64,000 bases of DNA from CAZRIZ01 sp050950465 (GCA_050950465.1 JBMNHQ010000001.1:1-64000), one strand, 5' to 3'. Shown: positions 41,412 through 51,585, counted from the stretch's first letter. Notes: a model not told the origin generated them from the letters alone. Program-made: numbers and translations.

Positions 41412-41694
41412 TTTATTTTCCTTTTCCCTTGTTTTTTAGTTAATAGATTTGTTATTGGGATTCGCTCGTCTTTCACAAGCTTGATTAGGGAGAGACTTGT
41501 GACTTTCAGAGCTTATCTGTGATTTAACTATTTTGGCTAAATCTTTTTGTTGTGTTTGTTTTTGAAGTGTGTGTGTTTAGTGTGTGTGTTTGGACTGTAA
41601 TTTATTTCTTCACGGATCAGCCCCTCCGCTTCGTCTTGTCATCACATAGCCTCCCCCTCAAAATTAATGATTGTGCCCTGTCCGGTAATGTAAA

Positions 41695-44600
41695 TCATTG
41701 TGTTACCCCCGTATATCTAACTATGCCAGTATAGGTACCTGAAGGATGAGCATTACTGACCTTCATGCCATAATAGATAGGTATAGTAGTACCTGGAGCA
41801 ACAGTGGGATCGTTGCTAGAAAAAATAATATCTGGCGTATTGCTAGGCTGGACTTTAGCCCAAGTGTATTGACTGGTAGAAACATTAGTCTCTAATGTAG
41901 TAGTAGTGCCAAAGGTAGTATTATTGAGTCGGTAGCCCCAAGTGTTAACGGGTAGGTCTAAGACTGGACTGGAAGCAGAGGCGGTAGCTGGAGTTACTAC
42001 ATAGCTAGAGTTGCCACTGTTTACTAGATTGTTATTAGTTCCCAACGTAGATAGCCCAACGTTGTATCCCGTGGGGTGATTGGTATTGACTGTAATGTTA
42101 TGAGTAGTAGATGAAAAGGTGTTAGTGCTACCACTGACTGATGGGTCAATATTAATAGTGACGGTATCAGCCGATGAAGAGAGCGTAATAAAGCTAGTTT
42201 GAACCGTATCGGTATTACTAGGTTGGCTAGTGCCTATAGCATTAACAGCAAAGACCCTGAAAGTGTAGTAGACCGATGGACTATATGGTATAGAGGATAT
42301 AGTAGCACTAGTGGCCGTACTGGTACCATCATTGTAGATAATCCAGCTACCAGAACAGGTGCCAGCACTGTTGCTTTCACAGTATTCGATTGTATAGTCA
42401 GTGATAGGACTATAGCCATCACTGACTGGTGCAGTCCAAGATAAGTCTATTTGATAGTTAATACCCGTAGTACCACCAGTTGGTGTAGCATTGGCGGTTA
42501 GGTTAGTTGGGGCATCGGGGACACTGGTGTAGGTGTACTTATTAGAGTCATCAGCGGCGATGGTGTTAGAGCTAGATTGACCATCAGCGTTCTTAACTAC
42601 TACGGCTACGGGACCAACAGAGTGGGCTGGAGTGTTAAGAGTTAGTGTAGTGGTGCCTGGGATGTAATACTGACCAGTTGGAACATCAAAGGACGAGACG
42701 GCTGTGGCTAGTCCAGCTGTGCCTGCGGTGTGTTCTGCGGTGGTGCCAAAGCTAACTTCCAGTGGATCGAACTTCATCATGACATAGGCGGGGGTGTAAC
42801 GTTGCATACTAAGCGACACACCTGATTGGTTGGTGCCGAGTTGACCGTATTCGTTGTGTCCCCAACAATAGGCTTTACCAGTTGAGCCAAGAGCACAAGT
42901 ATGAGCCCCACCAGCAACAATTTGTTGGAGAGTAACGTTAGTTGGAATAGCGCCTTGCCCTACGGCTACTGGAGTAGATTTACTAATATTAGTACTATCA
43001 CCGAGTTGACCATAGCTATTACCTCCCCAACAATAAGCTTTATTGTCTGAGCCAAGAGCACAAGTATGAGCCCCACCAGCAACAATTTGTTGGAGAGTAA
43101 CGTTAGTTGGAATAGCACCTTGTTCTACGGCTACTGGAGTAGATTTATTGGCACCACTACCACTAGTGCCATCACCAAGCTGGCCAGTACTATTATATCC
43201 CCAACAATAAGCTTGATTGTCTGAACCAAGAGCACAGGTATGATAATGACCAGCAACAATTTGTTGGAGAGTAACGTTAGTTGGAATAGCACCTTGTTCT
43301 ACGGCTACTGGAGCGGACTTACTGGCACCACTACCACTAGTACTATCACCAATTTGACCAAAGCTGTTATATCCCCAACAATAGGCTTTGTTGTCTGAGC
43401 CAATGGCGCAGGTATGATAATGACCAGCAACAATTTGTTGGAGAGTAACGTTAGTTGGAATAGCGCCTTGCCCTACGGCTACTGGAGCGGACTTACTAGC
43501 ACCACTACCACTAGTACTATCACCAATTTGACCAAAGCTGTTATATCCCCAACAATAGGCTTTGTTGTCTGAGCCAATGGCGCAGGTATGATAATGACCA
43601 GCAACAATTTGTTGGAGAGTAACGTTAGTTGGAATAGCGCCTTGCCCTACGGCTACTGGAGCGGACTTACTAGCACCACTACCACTAGTACTATCACCAA
43701 TTTGACCAAAGCTGTTATATCCCCAACAATAGGCTTTGTTGTCTGAGCCAATGGCACAGGTATGATAATATCCAGTTGAGATTTGCTGGAGAGTGACGCC
43801 ATCAGGAATATTACCCTGCTCTACGGTTACTGGAGTAGATTTACTAATATTAGTGCTATCACCGAGTTGACCATAGCTATTACCTCCCCAACAATAAGCT
43901 TTATTATCTGAGTCGAGAGCGCAGGTGTGACTACCACCAGCTGTAATTTGAGTAAAATCATCGGCTAACTTGAGGTTAGATAAGTTAGTAGCTCTTATGG
44001 CAGTATTGCCATTAGCTGAGCCAGCGTTAGGAATGACTTGGGTGATAATTGGAGTTGGTGGACTAATGAAAGTGTAGACTTGGTTGAGGGTGTTATAGGT
44101 AGTGTTGGTAGTAGTAGAGTGAAGAGTAATATTAACAGTAGCCGGTCCACTGACAGCTGGAGATATGACTTTAAGTTCAATACTGGTTAATTTAGTGTTA
44201 TTACCAGTTGGATAGAGACCCAAGCTAGTTGGTGTACCACCAAAGTAGATGAGATAGCCTGGTTTGACTAGTAGTGGGACATTAGAGCTAGTATTATTAC
44301 CAATGCCGAGCCGGCCATAGTAGTTATATCCCCAACAGTAGGCTTGGCCAGCTGAGTCGAGAGCGCAGGTGTCATAGCCACCAGCTGTGATTTGCGTAAT
44401 AATTTTACCGTAGAGAACATCGGTTGGTTGGTCAGCTTTGACGGAAACTGGTACATTGGAGCTAGTGCTATTACCAGTGCCGAGTTGACCATATTGATTA
44501 TATCCCCAACAGTAGGCTTTGCCAGTAGAGTCGAGAGCGCAGGTGTGCTGCCGACCAGCTATGACTTGGGTGATGGTTTTGTTATGGAGAGCGTCAGTTG

Positions 44601-47271
44601 GGTCATTAGCTTTGATGGGGACTGGGACGTTGAAGTCAGTGGCGTTACCAGTGCCGAGTTGGCCATAGTTATTATACCCCCAGCAGTAGACCTTACCGTC
44701 TGAGTCGAGAGCGCAGGTGTGCTGCCGACCAGCTATGACTTGGGTGATGGTTTTGTTATGGAGAGCGTCAGTTGGGTCATTAGCTTTGATGGGGACTGGG
44801 ACGTTGAAGTCAATACCGTCATCATAATAATATGAGACACCACCACTCACACCAGTACCAAGTTGACCATGGTAATTATTTCCCCAACAGTAGGCTTGGC
44901 CAGCTGAGTCGAGGGCGCAGGTGTGAGAGTAGCCAGCCGTGATTTGGGTAATAGTCTTACCATAGAGAGCGTGGCCAAGGTCATTAGACTGGACGGCAAC
45001 TGGGATATTGGAGCTAGTAGTATTACCAGTGCCGAGTTGGCCATAGTAGTTATATCCCCAACAGTAGGCTTGACCTGCTGAGTCGAGGGCGCAGGTGTGC
45101 TCAGGTGGAGAACCATTGACGCTAGCATCACCGCCTAAGGCCATTTGGGAAAATTTAACGTTAGTTGGTATAATACCTCGTTGGACAGCTACTGGAGTAG
45201 ACTGATCAATACCAAGGTCAAATGAGTCACCCCTCCCACCTGATAGACCGTTACCAAGTTGACCAGAGTTGTTTTCACCCCAACAGTAAGCATCGCCTGC
45301 GTCAGTAATAACGCAACCATGGCGTCCACCAATGTAGAGAGACTCAATAGTAGCATCGGCTGGTATTTCACCACGCTGGATAGCAACTGGAGTAGAGCGG
45401 CTATTGGTATCGCCAGTACCAAGTTGACCAGATTCATTACGCCCCCAACAATAAACCCAACCATCTAGACCAATAACACAGTTGTGATTAGTTGGTCCAC
45501 CTGATTTAGCCATTTGTTTAAACTTAAAATTATCTAAATTAGTGCCAGTAATAGTGACTTCTTCCCCGCCATAAATCAGACCTTCGTTGGGTGAGATGCT
45601 AGTTATTTCTGGTGTAGTAGGGTTTTCATAGGTATAGGCGTTGGTTTTAGTAATAATAGTATGATCGGAGTTGATAATAGTAATATCAACCGTCCCAGGA
45701 CTATAGGCTGGCATAGTGATTTCAATTTGATAAGGGCTAATATAACGAATCTGATCATCAGAGAGGGTAGTGTTTCCAACTTTAACTATCAGAGATGAAT
45801 TAGTGGGAATGGGCGGCGTAGTATTTGTAACTACCGCTGTAGGCGTATTTACACCACCAGCAAACCAGCTACTACCAGTGTGCGATCCATTACCAACTTG
45901 CCCATACTGATTTCTACCCCAACAGTAAACTTTTCCTGAAGCAATTAAACAGGCACCATCACCATGAGACGATCGAGAAAGTGTTGATAATCGGTAGGGC
46001 TTAGGTGTAATATTAGTGTCAACAAACTCTTCAGGTGTGCAAGAGTAACCCATCACACCAGATGTATATCCTGCCCCGAGCTGACCATAGCTATTATGCC
46101 CCCAACAATAAACTTTATCGTTTGCGCCGAGGGCACAAGTATGCAAACCAGCCGCCACTACATCTATAAGTTTAGTGCCAGCTGGAATATCACCTAATTG
46201 ATTTGCCACAGGAGATTGAATTGTATTACCAATATCTCGAGTACTCTGACAATATTGATTGCGGCCCCAACAATAAACTTTATTATCTGACCCAAGGGCG
46301 CAAGTGTGATCAAAGCCCGTTGCAACCTTTGTTAAATTAACCCCATCTGGAACTTCACCCTGTACAACCAGAACTGGTGTAGAACTATTACCGCCACTGC
46401 CATTACCAAGCTGACCGTAATAATCTGATCCCCAACAATAAGCCTTGCCATTATCAGCCGTTACACAAGCTTGATTACCACCAACATCAATCGATGTTAG
46501 AGCGCTACCAACTGGAATTTGACCTAGCTGAGCCAAAGTGGGTGTAGTACGGCTATTGGTCATGCCATCACCAATTTGTCCAGAGTCACCTTGCCCCCAA
46601 CAATAAACTCGATTATTGGTAGATATGGCACAGGTAGTATTAGATCCGGCTTGGATTTGTTTAAACTTAACACCAGACGGCATAGTTACCGCCCTAGGAG
46701 TAGCATATTGAGTAGTGGTGCCATCACCTGTTGCCCCTGCATTATTACGCCCCCAGCAATAAGCATCGCCAGTGACAGTTAGAACGCAGGTGTGTTCGTG
46801 TCCAGTCGAAATCTGCTTAAGGGCAGTGCCGCTAGGAATATTCCCTAAGTGTGCTAAAACTGGCGTTTCAGAATCTATACCAGATGAAAACTGCGATTCA
46901 CTACCGCCAGATTTATTATTACCCAACTGACCATAATAGTTTTTACCCCAACAATATATATCATTCTCATTAGTTAAGACACATGTATGCCAAGCACCAG
47001 TCGACATACTAATAACATACGGCGTAGCGCTTGGTAGTATCTCAAAATTTGATCCATAAATAATGACCTTGTCTCCTCCACTGGTTTGACCAATGGTTTG
47101 TGACAGTCGAGTGATGGTGGGCTGGGCAGCATTTGCTAAATACGGAATAAACGATTTCTTGAATACAGGAGTTAAAAAGGTAAGTAAGACCAAAGACAAG
47201 ACTAGGGCTACACCATAAACTAACTGTTTACGTGTTTTGCGTAGCTTAAAGCTGCGAGCTCGATCTAACAC
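41695..47271 (-). CDS. Giant RCC1-repeat surface protein with IPT/TIG, FN3 and WGYR domains
   Basis: 1858 residues. An N-terminal hydrophobic segment (VYGVALVLSLVLLTFLTPVF, about 18-37) acts as signal or anchor. Then IPT/TIG domains (GGDKVIIYGSNF; GLIYGGEEVTITGTNL; GSANGNTAIRATNL) alternate with three blocks of RCC1-type repeats, more than twenty in all, built on HTCALxxxxKxYCWGxNxxGQLG. A fibronectin type III domain (VPDAPTNLTANAT) and a C-terminal WGYR/YTG domain complete it. Each RCC1 blade has a paired-Cys pattern (TCA...YCW), likely disulfides. Around 43.2-43.8 kb the DNA repeats at 174-bp periods with near identity. Probable beta-propeller adhesin, host contact inferred. Confidence 0.88.
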   Translation of the reverse strand: MLDRARSFKLRKTRKQLVYGVALVLSLVLLTFLTPVFKKSFIPYLANAAQPTITRLSQTIGQTSGGDKVIIYGSNFEILPSATPYVISMSTGAWHTCVLTNENDIYCWGKNYYGQLGNNKSGGSESQFSSGIDSETPVLAHLGNIPSGTALKQISTGHEHTCVLTVTGDAYCWGRNNAGATGDGTTTQYATPRAVTMPSGVKFKQIQAGSNTTCAISTNNRVYCWGQGDSGQIGDGMTNSRTTPTLAQLGQIPVGSALTSIDVGGNQACVTADNGKAYCWGSDYYGQLGNGSGGNSSTPVLVVQGEVPDGVNLTKVATGFDHTCALGSDNKVYCWGRNQYCQSTRDIGNTIQSPVANQLGDIPAGTKLIDVVAAGLHTCALGANDKVYCWGHNSYGQLGAGYTSGVMGYSCTPEEFVDTNITPKPYRLSTLSRSSHGDGACLIASGKVYCWGRNQYGQVGNGSHTGSSWFAGGVNTPTAVVTNTTPPIPTNSSLIVKVGNTTLSDDQIRYISPYQIEITMPAYSPGTVDITIINSDHTIITKTNAYTYENPTTPEITSISPNEGLIYGGEEVTITGTNLDNFKFKQMAKSGGPTNHNCVIGLDGWVYCWGRNESGQLGTGDTNSRSTPVAIQRGEIPADATIESLYIGGRHGCVITDAGDAYCWGENNSGQLGNGLSGGRGDSFDLGIDQSTPVAVQRGIIPTNVKFSQMALGGDASVNGSPPEHTCALDSAGQAYCWGYNYYGQLGTGNTTSSNIPVAVQSNDLGHALYGKTITQITAGYSHTCALDSAGQAYCWGNNYHGQLGTGVSGGVSYYYDDGIDFNVPVPIKANDPTDALHNKTITQVIAGRQHTCALDSDGKVYCWGYNNYGQLGTGNATDFNVPVPIKANDPTDALHNKTITQVIAGRQHTCALDSTGKAYCWGYNQYGQLGTGNSTSSNVPVSVKADQPTDVLYGKIITQITAGGYDTCALDSAGQAYCWGYNYYGRLGIGNNTSSNVPLLVKPGYLIYFGGTPTSLGLYPTGNNTKLTSIELKVISPAVSGPATVNITLHSTTTNTTYNTLNQVYTFISPPTPIITQVIPNAGSANGNTAIRATNLSNLKLADDFTQITAGGSHTCALDSDNKAYCWGGNSYGQLGDSTNISKSTPVTVEQGNIPDGVTLQQISTGYYHTCAIGSDNKAYCWGYNSFGQIGDSTSGSGASKSAPVAVGQGAIPTNVTLQQIVAGHYHTCAIGSDNKAYCWGYNSFGQIGDSTSGSGASKSAPVAVGQGAIPTNVTLQQIVAGHYHTCAIGSDNKAYCWGYNSFGQIGDSTSGSGASKSAPVAVEQGAIPTNVTLQQIVAGHYHTCALGSDNQAYCWGYNSTGQLGDGTSGSGANKSTPVAVEQGAIPTNVTLQQIVAGGAHTCALGSDNKAYCWGGNSYGQLGDSTNISKSTPVAVGQGAIPTNVTLQQIVAGGAHTCALGSTGKAYCWGHNEYGQLGTNQSGVSLSMQRYTPAYVMMKFDPLEVSFGTTAEHTAGTAGLATAVSSFDVPTGQYYIPGTTTLTLNTPAHSVGPVAVVVKNADGQSSSNTIAADDSNKYTYTSVPDAPTNLTANATPTGGTTGINYQIDLSWTAPVSDGYSPITDYTIEYCESNSAGTCSGSWIIYNDGTSTATSATISSIPYSPSVYYTFRVFAVNAIGTSQPSNTDTVQTSFITLSSSADTVTINIDPSVSGSTNTFSSTTHNITVNTNHPTGYNVGLSTLGTNNNLVNSGNSSYVVTPATASASSPVLDLPVNTWGYRLNNTTFGTTTTLETNVSTSQYTWAKVQPSNTPDIIFSSNDPTVAPGTTIPIYYGMKVSNAHPSGTYTGIVRYTGVTQ

Positions 47272-47418
47272 TGAAACACTTTCCCCTATTTTTATATTTA
47301 CAGAAAGTCCAAGAAACCTAGTTACGCGACAAAATCACTTTGCGAGTAGATAATGCCACCCTAATAATTTCCTAAAATTTCTGACTACACACTTTGTAGT
47401 TACCCCTAGAGTAACATA

Positions 47419-47459
47419 AAAAAAATCTAAGCGCAAGCATTTTACGCCTAGATTTTTTA
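47419..47459. terminator. Terminator between rimK-type and RCC1 genes
   Basis: AAAAAATCTAAGCG...CGCCTAGATTTTTT forms a long stem with A and T runs on both sides; downstream of the ATP-grasp gene on the minus strand. Confidence 0.75.
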
Positions 47460-47491
47460 CAACGTTTATGGTGTAATATTAGATTCTAATT

Positions 47492-48403
47492 TCAAGCACC
47501 AATTCGATCACGCTTTGGTTTCTTTTTGGCATTAATTTCAGCGTATTCAATCATCTTTACTGCCACGTTTCGTCCAGTAACCTTCTCAATACCGAAACCT
47601 GGACTGGCGTTGACCTCTAATACTAGCGGACCGCGTTTAGAACGCATAATATCTACCCCAGCAATACCTAAACCCATAGCTCGAGCTGCTCGTATAGCCA
47701 TTTTCTTTTCATCGTCGGTTAGCTTGATTGGTTCGCCAGTACCACCCTGATGTAGATTGGAGCGAAAATCATCGGTCAAACTTTTACGTTTCATACTAGC
47801 CACTACTCGTCCGCCAACCACAAAGATACGAATATCAACACCGGCCGATTCTTCGATAAATTCTTGAATTAAAATATTAGTACCATCGGCATCCATCACA
47901 TAAAAGGCCTGCAATACTGATTTGGCAGCCTTTTTAGTTTCTGCCAACACCACACCATTACCGTGTGTACCACGAGCTAACTTAATAATAACTGGTGTGC
48001 CGCCTAACTGCTCAAGCAAATCGTCAATATCACTGTTGTTGCGCGAAACCACAGTTTTCGGAATATCAACACCGTATTTAGCTAAAAGCTGCATCGAGCG
48101 TAGTTTATCGCGAGCCCGCACAATCGCAATCGATTTAGCCGTGCTATAAACACCCTGCATCTCCAACTGACGCACAATTGCCGTGCCATAGCGTGTCATG
48201 CTGTTAGCAATACGCGGAATAATCGCATCGTAATGCCCAAGCGGCTCGCCATTGTAAAATACTTTGTTGTCATTTTCTTCAATCGACACATAGCAGTTTT
48301 TATACTTAATTATGTCAACTTCATGGCCACGCAACTCAGCTTCCTCCTTAAGTCGCTTGGTCGAATAATTCCCTGGTCCGTTAGACAAAATTGCAATTTT
48401 CAT
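47492..48403 (-). CDS. rimK: RimK-family ATP-grasp ligase
   Basis: ATP-dependent amino-acid ligase. The ATP-grasp core shows PVIIKLARGTHGNGVVLAE, ILIQEFIEESAGVDIRIFVV (metal/ATP residues), GGTGEPIKL and the C-terminal VLEVNASPGFGIEKVTG. Known RimK adds glutamates to the C terminus of ribosomal protein S6 or makes poly-glutamate. It overlaps the RimB-like protease gene by 4 nt, an established pairing for RimK. Two further genes upstream (ATP-grasp; QEGLA peptidase) extend the theme. The true substrate here is not visible. Confidence 0.92.
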   Translation of the reverse strand: MKIAILSNGPGNYSTKRLKEEAELRGHEVDIIKYKNCYVSIEENDNKVFYNGEPLGHYDAIIPRIANSMTRYGTAIVRQLEMQGVYSTAKSIAIVRARDKLRSMQLLAKYGVDIPKTVVSRNNSDIDDLLEQLGGTPVIIKLARGTHGNGVVLAETKKAAKSVLQAFYVMDADGTNILIQEFIEESAGVDIRIFVVGGRVVASMKRKSLTDDFRSNLHQGGTGEPIKLTDDEKKMAIRAARAMGLGIAGVDIMRSKRGPLVLEVNASPGFGIEKVTGRNVAVKMIEYAEINAKKKPKRDRIGA

Positions 48404-48825
48404 TTTCGTCTCCTTCCATCTGTATCATAATGGTTATTAATTCGTACATCAACTAAGATGCCATTTTCGCGCAAGAAATAGCGCCCAAGTAACATCGGAA
48501 ACTTCATCTTGCTGCGCTTTGTTAAACCAACCCAAGTTTGATAGGTTTTACCCTGAACTTCAATTGGCATATTTACCACCACCCGCTTAGCGCGGTGACC
48601 GCTAGAACTTTTAACTCTAGTTTGCTTAACTAACTCTGCTGGAAAAACATAAGTTTTTCCGTCAAGAGTCGCTATCGCCTCTCCCTTTCCATTAATTTCC
48701 ACTTCATCAACATGCACTGCACCATAATAGGCACCAGTGTCCACTTTAGCTAAATATTCAACATCGCCTAACAAAGGCAAGCCAACGTGCTCAAAAGCAC
48801 CAACTATTAGACCATCTTGCTTCAT
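48400..48825 (-). CDS. rimB: RimB-like retropepsin-type protease
   Basis: A 141-residue member of the ATP-dependent zinc-protease-like (RimK-linked) family. The active-site-type motif is AKVDTGAYYGAVHV, and the family-typical MKFPMLLGRYFL and VDVRINNHY follow. RimB is known to remove the glutamates added by RimK, making a reversible tagging pair. ATGA overlap with rimK indicates co-translation. The gene upstream encodes another ATP-grasp protein, 73 nt away. Confidence 0.9.
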   Translation of the reverse strand: MKQDGLIVGAFEHVGLPLLGDVEYLAKVDTGAYYGAVHVDEVEINGKGEAIATLDGKTYVFPAELVKQTRVKSSSGHRAKRVVVNMPIEVQGKTYQTWVGLTKRSKMKFPMLLGRYFLRENGILVDVRINNHYDTDGRRRK

Positions 48826-48898
48826 ACTTTTCTACCCTAACACTTTACAAACAAAAAGTCAAAGATATTAACTTTTAAATACCACGACTAACCAGTGT

Positions 48899-49669
48899 TT
48901 ACGAGGTGCTATCGTAAAGCTTTTCAACTAAATTTAACTGACTTTCTCTAGCAAAAGACGCAAAATCGGGCGAGCGATTTACTTCTATAAGCCTCAACTC
49001 CTCAGGCGTAATTACTATATCTAGACCGATAAAATCAAGTTCGGGGCGCCTTTGATGGACTAATTGAGCAAAAGACTCTTCTTTCTCAGTTAACTCTCTA
49101 ACTCCAACCACCTTAACTGCCTGATTAGTTGTTTTACTCTGACGAACAGCTGCAGTTTTAATAACTTCACCTCGAACGATATAAACTCGTAATTCTTCTT
49201 GGATATTAAGAAGTGGCTGGCAGATCCAATCCGCTAAATCGCCAACTATATCTTCGCGCCGCCAGACAATTCCAGTAGCACGCGACGAAATGCGCTTTTT
49301 GAAAATTACCGACTTATTATCGGGCTGTTTAGTCGCCAGTTGGGTTTTTGGCATACACTCACTAAATATTTGATATTGTCTCCACTTGTCTTCAAAATTA
49401 ACAATTTCTTGTGCCGTACCCATATTATCAATTAAGGGGATATCGTGTTGTCGTGCCAAACGACCAATCTCATCAATTTGCTGAGTAAAGTTCTGCGGCA
49501 TTACATCTGGCCTGCTAAAGTGGCTCCGGACATACACACTACGATAATCCTCGATGGCTCGAATCTTATCAGAAGACTGACTGTCGTTAAGCAATACGAT
49601 ATCGCAGAGAGGACGAAACTGCTCAATTGATAAATCGGCAGTAGTAGTTACGAGTAAATGCTGCTTCAT
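48899..49669 (-). CDS. ATP-grasp domain protein
   Basis: 256 residues. The fold is indicated by SVIFKKRISSRATGIVW (ATP lysine region), LNIQEELRVYIVRGEVI and the metal-binding C-terminal LDFIGLDIVI...LIEVNRSPDF. It resembles glutathione-synthetase/RimK-type amidoligases, but the glycine-rich loop is atypical and the substrate unknown. AAGGAG precedes the ATG. It sits between the RimK/RimB pair and the QEGLA metallopeptidase on the same strand. Confidence 0.83.
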   Translation of the reverse strand: MKQHLLVTTTADLSIEQFRPLCDIVLLNDSQSSDKIRAIEDYRSVYVRSHFSRPDVMPQNFTQQIDEIGRLARQHDIPLIDNMGTAQEIVNFEDKWRQYQIFSECMPKTQLATKQPDNKSVIFKKRISSRATGIVWRREDIVGDLADWICQPLLNIQEELRVYIVRGEVIKTAAVRQSKTTNQAVKVVGVRELTEKEESFAQLVHQRRPELDFIGLDIVITPEELRLIEVNRSPDFASFARESQLNLVEKLYDSTS

Positions 49670-49709
49670 AAAAACTCCTTACCCTAAGTACTACGCTAGT
49701 GTAATATAA

Positions 49710-51185
49710 TTATCCTTCGGTATCAAGTTGGCCCTTATGATTAGCCAGAATTAGATCGTGAACAGCCTGAGATTCTTGTTCGTCAGTGTGATTATACTTA
49801 CCAATCATTGCCGAGTCGAGAGCCTCATCTAAATTATAGATATTATCTTTGAAGAATTTAGCATTTTTCAATATGCCTTCATAATAGATTTTTAGCTTGG
49901 AATAAATTACTTCTTGCATATAGAATCCAGTTCCACGATAGGCATTTTCAATAAAATCATAGGCTCGATCGCGAGCAGAGTCGACATCGTCTGGAGTGAT
50001 TTCACCATTTTTAGAATCCTGAACCGCCACCAGTCGCCACATCACTTCAAACACATCGCGCGCATCGCGCTTTAACCCATCGCCCGACAGAGCTAATCCA
50101 GCCGTTAAGTAACGATTTTTTGCTCGTTTAAATGATAAGTTATCAAAATCACCCGCGACAATACACTCTAGCATCACCGCCAACCCCTCCTCGACGTCGG
50201 CATAATTCGCTGTACCAGATCTAAGAATATCACTACCAGCCATGCGACCATTGTGACCTCTTCTAGCATGAACCTCTTGCTCATGAATTATTAATCGACG
50301 TAACTGGTTAGCGTCGCGCTCCGTAGTTACCGGCAGAGTAATCAGTTTTTTAACAGTACTTGTTGATACGTTGCTTTTAGCTGGATTGACTTCAACCCGC
50401 CAGCCATGTTCAGCCAAGCCCCCTGCTTCTAACGCCTGGGTCATAATCGCCTGACAGTCTGCCGCCTGATATTTAACATCATCGCCAGTATCTGGCACCA
50501 CCTCCAGCACGCTTTTATAACGTTGAAGGACGCAGTCTTGAGCTAGTTTCATTTCTTCGGCATCTAAAAGCTCAGATCTCTCATCTTTTCGCTCCACATT
50601 ACGCAAAAAACCGTCAAGTTCAGCTTTTATCTTACTAGCTAAATCAGTCTTTGGTTCAAAATCATCAACCGCCTTAGCCTCAACACCTATCAAATTAGCA
50701 AATTCTACAAAATCATACTCGCCGTAAACTTCTTGATTAATACGCTCAAAGGCTCTTTTGTTAGCCTCGTAGTCAGATTGGTTAAGTGAATGACTTTGTA
50801 AATTTCTCGCCGCCTCGACTAGCATAATCTTCTTAAGCCTCAGTTCATGAAAAGAGGCATAAAGTTCCAACTCAGCCTGATTATTAGCTGGGTTATTTTT
50901 AGCTGCCTCGAGCTCCATAACAGATTCGTAGATATCCCTCTTTTTGTCAATAACTTGTTGATTAAAATATAAATCGTCCAACTGATGATAATTATACGAT
51001 GGCAATCGAATTTCGTCAGCCAAAAAAGCCTCACGCATTTTTAAGCGGTCTTCTGGTCGCTCTCGATCTTCAAACTTAGTATAATCGGCAAAAGCACTGT
51101 CGATATTCTGATAATATTCGATTTGCTCTTTAGTAAGTTTTCGGTTTAAAACATCATCGTCTAATTTTGGTTTTAGTTGTTCCAT
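49710..51185 (-). CDS. QEGLA-motif (DUF1704) zinc metallopeptidase
   Basis: 491 residues. The zinc motif HEQEVH (in LIIHEQEVHARRGHNG) and the downstream VEEGLAVMLE correspond to the HExxxH and EGLA signatures of the DUF1704/MATCAP family, whose eukaryotic members trim C-terminal residues of tubulin. The N-terminal 230 residues are helical. In other bacteria the family is linked to ATP-grasp amidoligases; here three same-strand neighbours are two ATP-grasp proteins and RimB. A C-terminal tagging and trimming pathway is a reasonable inference. TATAAT-like TATTAT lies a few nt before the ATG. Confidence 0.86.
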   Translation of the reverse strand: MEQLKPKLDDDVLNRKLTKEQIEYYQNIDSAFADYTKFEDRERPEDRLKMREAFLADEIRLPSYNYHQLDDLYFNQQVIDKKRDIYESVMELEAAKNNPANNQAELELYASFHELRLKKIMLVEAARNLQSHSLNQSDYEANKRAFERINQEVYGEYDFVEFANLIGVEAKAVDDFEPKTDLASKIKAELDGFLRNVERKDERSELLDAEEMKLAQDCVLQRYKSVLEVVPDTGDDVKYQAADCQAIMTQALEAGGLAEHGWRVEVNPAKSNVSTSTVKKLITLPVTTERDANQLRRLIIHEQEVHARRGHNGRMAGSDILRSGTANYADVEEGLAVMLECIVAGDFDNLSFKRAKNRYLTAGLALSGDGLKRDARDVFEVMWRLVAVQDSKNGEITPDDVDSARDRAYDFIENAYRGTGFYMQEVIYSKLKIYYEGILKNAKFFKDNIYNLDEALDSAMIGKYNHTDEQESQAVHDLILANHKGQLDTEG

Positions 51186-51222
51186 ACTAATATAATAGCA
51201 TATTAATACTGTAAAGTCAACC

Positions 51223-51585
51223 TTAATGGTTTTTTCTAAGCATCAGTTGCTCATCCCACTGATAGAGTTCTTGAATCGAGTTCTCAAGATAATAGTAATG
51301 CCTGACATAAGCCAGCTCCAGAACCAAAACAATCATAAACAAAGCTAAACTTAAATAAGCAACAGCGCCCAGGAGGTTAATAAATAGCCAGAAACTAATT
51401 ATTCCGGAAACTAAAGCCAAACCAGCAAAAAACAGAGTTATGAGTAAATGAATTAATCTTTCATGTTGAAAACTTCGCAAACGGTGATAGTGTAATTTAG
51501 CCAGAACTTCTCGTTCTGACGCAGACATTTCTTTACTAAAACTATTTTTAAGTAGTCTTTGATGAGCTCTAATTTCTTTCAACAT
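51223..51585 (-). CDS. Small membrane protein coupled to dnaJ
   Basis: Not recognised. 120 residues with a charged N-terminal helix (about 1-40) and two TM helices (LIHLLITLFFAGLALVSGIISF; YLSLALFMIVLVLELAYV, quoted in parts as LLITLFFAGLALVSG and LALFMIVLVLELA). The ATG directly abuts the dnaJ stop, so it is translated from the dnaJ message and falls under the same CIRCE control. Confidence 0.75.
   Translation of the reverse strand: MLKEIRAHQRLLKNSFSKEMSASEREVLAKLHYHRLRSFQHERLIHLLITLFFAGLALVSGIISFWLFINLLGAVAYLSLALFMIVLVLELAYVRHYYYLENSIQELYQWDEQLMLRKNH

Noticed and set aside
44392..44703. Plus-strand frames opposite the RCC1-repeat gene
   Set aside because: Periodic shadows of the repeats, no initiation signals.
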